From Ampelocalamus luodianensis (lineage: Eukaryota; Streptophyta; Magnoliopsida; Poales; Poaceae), in assembly GCA_036346255.1 (NCBI GenBank), contig CM070636.1, forward strand, positions 26,667,539 through 26,731,538: a stretch of 64,000 nucleotides of DNA. The letters run 5' to 3'. Shown piece by piece: positions 62,001-64,000 of this stretch. Numbering within the stretch: position 1 is the first letter of the stretch; each line of letters starts with the position of its first letter. The translations under genes and the position numbers were made by a program. The notes beneath the pieces are model-generated. The model was not told the DNA's origin. It saw only the letters and a list, made by a program, of their open reading frames with translations, and searched no databases.

Positions 62001-62871
62001 CATTCACTAATCAGACAGAAATAAAGCAAAAAAAAAAGTAAGATTGAAAAAACGAAGTGATGACACGAAAATAACCCACCAGTTGATGCACCGCTGGGAA
62101 CAGCAGCCCTAGCGAAGGTTCCATCAGAGCAGCACACATCGACCTGAGGCAAACATCATGAAATTAGACGATCTTCTAAAACATTTTCGTCGCATTGAGA
62201 ACTGATCAAGAACTAACGTAAGGACAACAATCCACAGATCAAATAATTAAATCCTGAAATTATCGCATTTCAATCTACACACGCTCATCACAAAGCATCG
62301 GATCTCGAACCACCCGCGCATATCACAATTGTTGACGCCGAACCATGTGGCTAGAATTATCCACAAACACTACTAAACCAATCCCATCAACAATAATGAA
62401 ACATGTCCCGCCGATCTGTCTCCTACATCTTCCGAGATCCTACAAACGGATAACAAGTAGACAATATACTGTACACACCACAACATCGAACAATCCAAAG
62501 TATCCAAAAATTGCATTAAATCTAAAAGACTACCGACCAAAAATCCTAACTATTTGGCTGAGGGGCAACGAATCAACATCTACAGGCTCACCTAAAACCC
62601 CTCAAAAACCAAATCACAGAACAGTCAAAACCCCTACGTTCCATTCCTAAAAATTACACAAAAAAATGCCTAAAATCCATACCACCTCCCACCCACAAAT
62701 TAGATTAGATCGATCGCGCAACAAAACGGTACGTCGGACAAGATCGAATCAGATCGGGGCAGAGACGCAATAGATCGGCGAGTTCGTCACCCGGTGCCAT
62801 ACCTCGACGGTCGGGTTGCCGCGGCTGTCGAAGATCTGGCGCGCCTTCACGGACTGGATCGTCGCCGCCAT
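38018..62871 (-). CDS. Cytosolic enolase (2-phospho-D-glycerate hydro-lyase), 17 exons
   Basis: Converts 2-phosphoglycerate to phosphoenolpyruvate in glycolysis; Mg-dependent, cytosolic homodimer. Coding exons (minus strand): 62871-62803, 62143-62080, 61912-61848, 60753-60706, 60622-60536, 60433-60353, 60277-60176, 60092-60012, 59929-59855, 39379-39317, 39227-39147, 39066-38872, 38792-38742, 38646-38558, 38467-38416, 38295-38239, 38098-38018. They join in frame to 446 codons, the normal plant length, starting [18 protein letters not shown] and ending KFRAPVEPY. Catalytic landmarks are all present: SGASTG loop, GGSHAGN (His), [15 protein letters not shown] (Glu), [20 protein letters not shown] and GDDLLVTN (metal ligands), LLLKVNQIGS (Lys, signature), [17 protein letters not shown] (Lys). 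No transit peptide is seen. Intron 9 is 20.5 kb of nested transposons. Introns after exons 7 and 16 have GC donors. The start is fixed by the conserved N-terminus. Exon 5 begins AATAQ where relatives usually have DPT. Confidence 0.98.
39442..39516. repeat. MITE remnant, left part
   Basis: It begins TACTCCCTCCAGTC, the usual edge of a common grass MITE. It continues, after removal of the Mutator-like element, at 46472-46533 (TAAGTTGTAAAAGTGC to TACTCATATCATTTT), and after removal of the hAT element at 59449 onward. The other end with GGAGGGAGTA was not found, so the MITE is truncated or its end has decayed. The related MITE at 60965 contains a similar CAAATCTACTCATA segment. Confidence 0.6.
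39911..40041 (-). repeat. Copia 3' LTR
   Basis: 131 bp; it pairs with 44975-45105 at equal length with 7 visible mismatches. It is bounded by GATTT on the outside and by the polypurine tract on the inside. Confidence 0.92.
40330..44260 (-). pseudogene. Copia gag-pol, heavily decayed
   Basis: Read on the minus strand: gag near 44250-43350 ([20 protein letters not shown]), protease start near 43130 ([12 protein letters not shown] motif), pre-integrase and integrase pieces to about 41650, reverse transcriptase 41280-40880 ([46 protein letters not shown] with the catalytic YVDD) and [15 protein letters not shown], then RNase H near 40450-40330 ([15 protein letters not shown]). The order protease, integrase, RT, RNase H is that of Ty1/copia. 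Frequent small deletions and frameshifts show it is non-functional. GC-rich sequence from 44300 to 44960 upstream of gag is leader with no recognised protein. Confidence 0.85.
44975..45105 (-). repeat. Copia 5' LTR with PBS at 44963-44974
   Basis: 131 bp. On the minus strand it ends CATCACA and is followed at once by TGGTATCAGAGC, complementary to the 3' end of plant initiator methionine tRNA. Confidence 0.92.
48988..49335 (-). repeat. Composite element LTR a
   Basis: 348 bp, TGATGGATAAGTC to CTAACA on the minus strand, containing CTATAAATATGTATCC as a probable TATA region. The outer flank is AAGCC. Confidence 0.85.
49336..50745 (-). pseudogene. Copia-like gag of the composite element, minus copy
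   Basis: GC-rich. On the minus strand it reads to a zinc-knuckle region near 49730 (CYK, then a frameshift, then a QDC segment) and a region near 49530-49400 that in mixed frames gives GWCLD, ATPTT and then EFFSERDSR and SVKFGDASA, the usual start of a copia protease followed by nothing else. A 496-codon open frame spans LTR b and this region but changes frame relative to the recognisable parts, so it is not an intact gene. Short repeats of CTCCAGAGCGCCACCGCCG lie at 50590-50750. Confidence 0.55.
50746..51083 (-). repeat. Composite element LTR b
   Basis: 338 bp, the same family and orientation as LTR a. The left edge is slightly decayed (AGTTAGTC instead of TGTTAGTC). A polypurine-type ATCTCCCTAAGTCTT segment follows it at 51084, as after LTR a, so sequence from another element copy begins there. 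Confidence 0.8.
51340..51989 (+). pseudogene. Copia-like gag of the composite element, plus copy
   Basis: On the plus strand it reads a zinc-knuckle segment [16 protein letters not shown] near 51600 and the protease-start segment (GWCSTPRH, then in another frame [16 protein letters not shown]) near 51810-51890. It ends with a polypurine tract AGACTTAGGGAGAT directly before LTR c at 51990. It faces the opposite way from the minus copy. Sequence 51084-51340 before it matches the 3' internal end of the minus copy, so the orientation switches at about 51340. Confidence 0.6.
51990..52311 (+). repeat. Composite element LTR c (inverted)
   Basis: 322 bp in plus orientation, starting TGATGGATAAGTC and ending CTTGCTAACA. 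About 27 bases of the usual 3' end (the ACCAATAGTAAG segment) are missing. It is the only LTR of the four in this orientation. Confidence 0.8.
52312..52835. pseudogene. Composite element 5' gag/leader remnant
   Basis: GC-rich sequence between LTR c and LTR d. Part of it (52560-52650) resembles the sequence near 51430-51480, which is gag of the plus copy. Its right end carries TGGTATCGAGC on the minus strand next to LTR d. No intact frame is recognised. Confidence 0.45.
52836..53190 (-). repeat. Composite element LTR d
   Basis: 355 bp, the same orientation as LTR a. On the minus strand a decayed primer-binding site lies two bases beyond its end. The outer flank AAGCC (53191-53195) matches the left flank of LTR a. 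Confidence 0.85.
55267..58896 (+). pseudogene. hAT transposase of the outer element (broken)
   Basis: A BED-like region near 55310-55500 (DPRWKYGFW, then frame-shifted [10 protein letters not shown] and KEHLASGFG) contains stops. The longest frame, 56030-57133 (367 codons), has the DUF659-like region [47 protein letters not shown] and a long core to [16 protein letters not shown]. After an intron-like gap the dimerisation region follows (57190-57540: [10 protein letters not shown] in another frame, then [20 protein letters not shown]). A 947-bp element at 57574 interrupts it. It resumes at 58529 ([14 protein letters not shown]) and ends in an acidic tail at 58896. It resembles the inner hAT transposase in plan but is clearly a different family. 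Stops and frameshifts make it non-functional. Confidence 0.85.
57574..58520. mobile_element. Non-autonomous hAT-like element, 947 bp, TSD GTTTGATT
   Basis: The ends are CAAGGTTATTAAGG (left) and, reversed, CATGGTTATTAAGG (right). The eight bases GTTTGATT flank at 57566-57573 and 58521-58528. Subterminal regions are rich in CGCCTTA/TAAGGCG. The interior (57770-58150) includes a GC-rich segment with an open frame of no recognised family. The ends resemble those of the outer hAT (CAAGGTTAT / CATGGTTATTAAAGCG), so the outer element's transposase family may have mobilised it. Confidence 0.88.
59449..59854. other. Remainder of enolase intron 9 beyond the hAT
   Basis: Probably MITE tail followed by original intron. 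AT-rich with no coding sequence; an open frame of 70 codons here is without merit. The intron donor lies at the right end (59854-59853 on the minus strand). Confidence 0.5.
60965..61287. repeat. Stowaway-like MITE in enolase intron 3
   Basis: About 323 bp. The left end TACTACCTCTGTTC and, reversed, the right end TACTCCCTCCATG pair as imperfect terminal inverted repeats, with ACGACAAGTAAAA/ACGTCAAATAAAA just inside. A TACTCCCTCCGTG segment at 61204 may be the edge of a smaller nested MITE. It contains no gene. Confidence 0.6.
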
Positions 62872-63014
62872 GGCCAAAGCTTGGAGATGAAGTCTAAAAT
62901 CGAGCGGAGCAGACTTCTGCTATTCAGGTGGGTTTAGACTAGATGCGGAGGAGGCGAGAGGGCTTTAGAGCAGGCCGGTCATTTACAGCGGAAAGAATGG
63001 GTAAATGCAGCCCT

Positions 63015-63022
63015 AGTTATAC
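63015..63022 (-). promoter_or_regulatory. Candidate TATA-like element of enolase
   Basis: GTATAACT on the minus strand lies about 145 bases upstream of the ATG at 62871. The 5' UTR would run from roughly 62985 to 62872. It is a weak match and there is no transcript evidence. Confidence 0.25.
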
Positions 63023-63366
63023 GCGCACAAGGAATAAATGGGCGTGGGGATGAGTCGTGTCACTGTACGTGGGCCCAGTGAAGCTTGTACTTTAGGGGAG
63101 CCCACATGGAAGGGTCACGATGCGGAAACTTGTAGGCGTGAGTGGGCGGCCACCCGAGGACCGGCCGCCGCCCGCCGGTCGCACACGGGATGGGCGCTCC
63201 CAGCCGTCGGATTTTGAAAAGGCAGGGGAAGGGCAGCGGGTACCTCGGTTTTGCTTCCAGACGTTGCGGGCTGTGTCAACTGGACGGTGTGCCCCACCGA
63301 GGTGGCGATGAACCCGAAGCCCCGTGGGTTGTTTTAGCTATGTAAAGCACGTTAGATCATCTACAG

Positions 63367-63626
63367 TATTCTCTTCGTTCTTTTTTACTTGATACAGTTA
63401 ATTTTTTACGGTCAAATTTTTTAAAGTTTGATCGTCAATAAGTTTAAAACTATCTAGATTGGCTATATGAAAATTATATCATTAGAATTGTCGTTGAAAA
63501 TACTTTCATAATATTATAATTTTATTAGTACATCTTAATGTAAAAGTTATAAAAATTATGGTCAAAGTCATATCTCGAAGACCGTAAAAAGTCAACTGTG
63601 TCAAGTAAAAAAGAACGGATGGAGTA
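63367..63626. repeat. Stowaway-like MITE upstream of enolase
   Basis: About 260 bp. The left end TATTCTCTTCGTTCTTTTTT and the reversed right end TACTCCATCCGTTCTTTTTT pair, followed inside by TACTTGA-CA-GTTA and ACGGTC on both sides. The flanks suit a TA target. It is AT-rich with no coding sequence. It starts about 500 bp upstream of the enolase start codon. Confidence 0.7.
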
Positions 63627-64000
63627 TTTTATTTTTAATAAAAGAAGAGAGTACTCAGTCTAATAAAAAGAAATAAGTTTTTTGATGGATTATTTCTTAA
63701 GCTTGTATCTAAGACTTTAATTGCTATAAGTGTGCATGATTCTTGATAATTAATAATGAAGTATAACTTTGTGACCTACATGTTTTGGTTCATTTATCAT
63801 ATCAATAATGAAGTTGGGCTACACAAATGATCCGGTGGATATTTTACTTGGAGACAGTGGGACCCACAAAACACGTTTTTAAGTAACAAGTAAGTCTGCA
63901 ATAGAGTATTTGGTTGTTTCTTGTGTCTTAGTATTAACAATTTGTTGATTTCTTTATCTAGAAACAACTTCACTTTCTCTCCTCATCTTCTCTCCTCCAC
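63627..64000. other. Intergenic, nothing recognised
   Basis: AT-rich sequence. I see no gene, repeat unit or element edge here. Confidence 0.6.

Noticed and set aside
62345..62650. 101-codon open frame on the plus strand
   Set aside because: It lies entirely in enolase intron 1, antisense to the gene, with no domain.

Overview
The window is nuclear DNA of a grass, most likely rice or a close relative (Oryzeae). The evidence is a 17-exon plant cytosolic enolase gene on the minus strand, stowaway-like MITEs, a Mutator-like element with long terminal inverted repeats, hAT elements, and dense nested LTR retrotransposons. It has no operons, CRISPR arrays or bacterial genes, and I recognised no tRNA or rRNA gene. 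The only intact host gene I can support is the enolase (coding span 38018-62871, 446 codons, every splice joint in frame).

Left part (1-36417) is almost entirely retrotransposon. Positions 1-3414 hold the 3' part of a plus-strand, apparently non-autonomous Ty3/gypsy derivative (gag remnant, an unrecognised ORF, polypurine tract, LTR). It sits in the pol region of a minus-strand gypsy copy of the same family (3415-5324). That copy is split again by a complete sister element (5325-13108, TSD TTACC), and its gag part resumes at 13109-13768. A variant LTR follows (13769-14820). Then come head-to-tail fragments of a second LTR family (14821-26878) that enclose a very long solo LTR (19089-25256, TSD TTTTG), itself holding a gypsy solo LTR (24287-25242, TSD CTTGG). 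A third long LTR-like unit (27031-30245) carries a minisatellite, and a second very long solo LTR in the opposite orientation lies at 31574-36417 (TSD TATTA).

Right part (about 37860-63030) is the enolase gene. Its ninth intron (39380-59854) is 20,475 bp because of nested insertions: a MITE remnant holds a Mutator-like element (39517-46462, 9-bp TSD TATTTGAAA), which holds a complete Ty1/copia element (39911-45105, TSD GATTT). The same MITE remnant also holds an hAT element (46534-59440, TSD ATCATTTT). That hAT holds a second hAT (46606-54672, TSD TTGGGGAC), which holds a composite retroelement with four LTR copies (48988-53190, TSD AAGCC). The outer hAT also holds a 947-bp non-autonomous hAT-like element (57574-58520, TSD GTTTGATT). 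The enolase reading frame is nevertheless uninterrupted. Two of its introns use GC rather than GT donors.

The genes do not form a pathway: one glycolytic housekeeping gene stands in a graveyard of transposons. The interest lies in the nested architecture, which the target-site duplications let one order in time, and in how transcripts are spliced across the enlarged intron.
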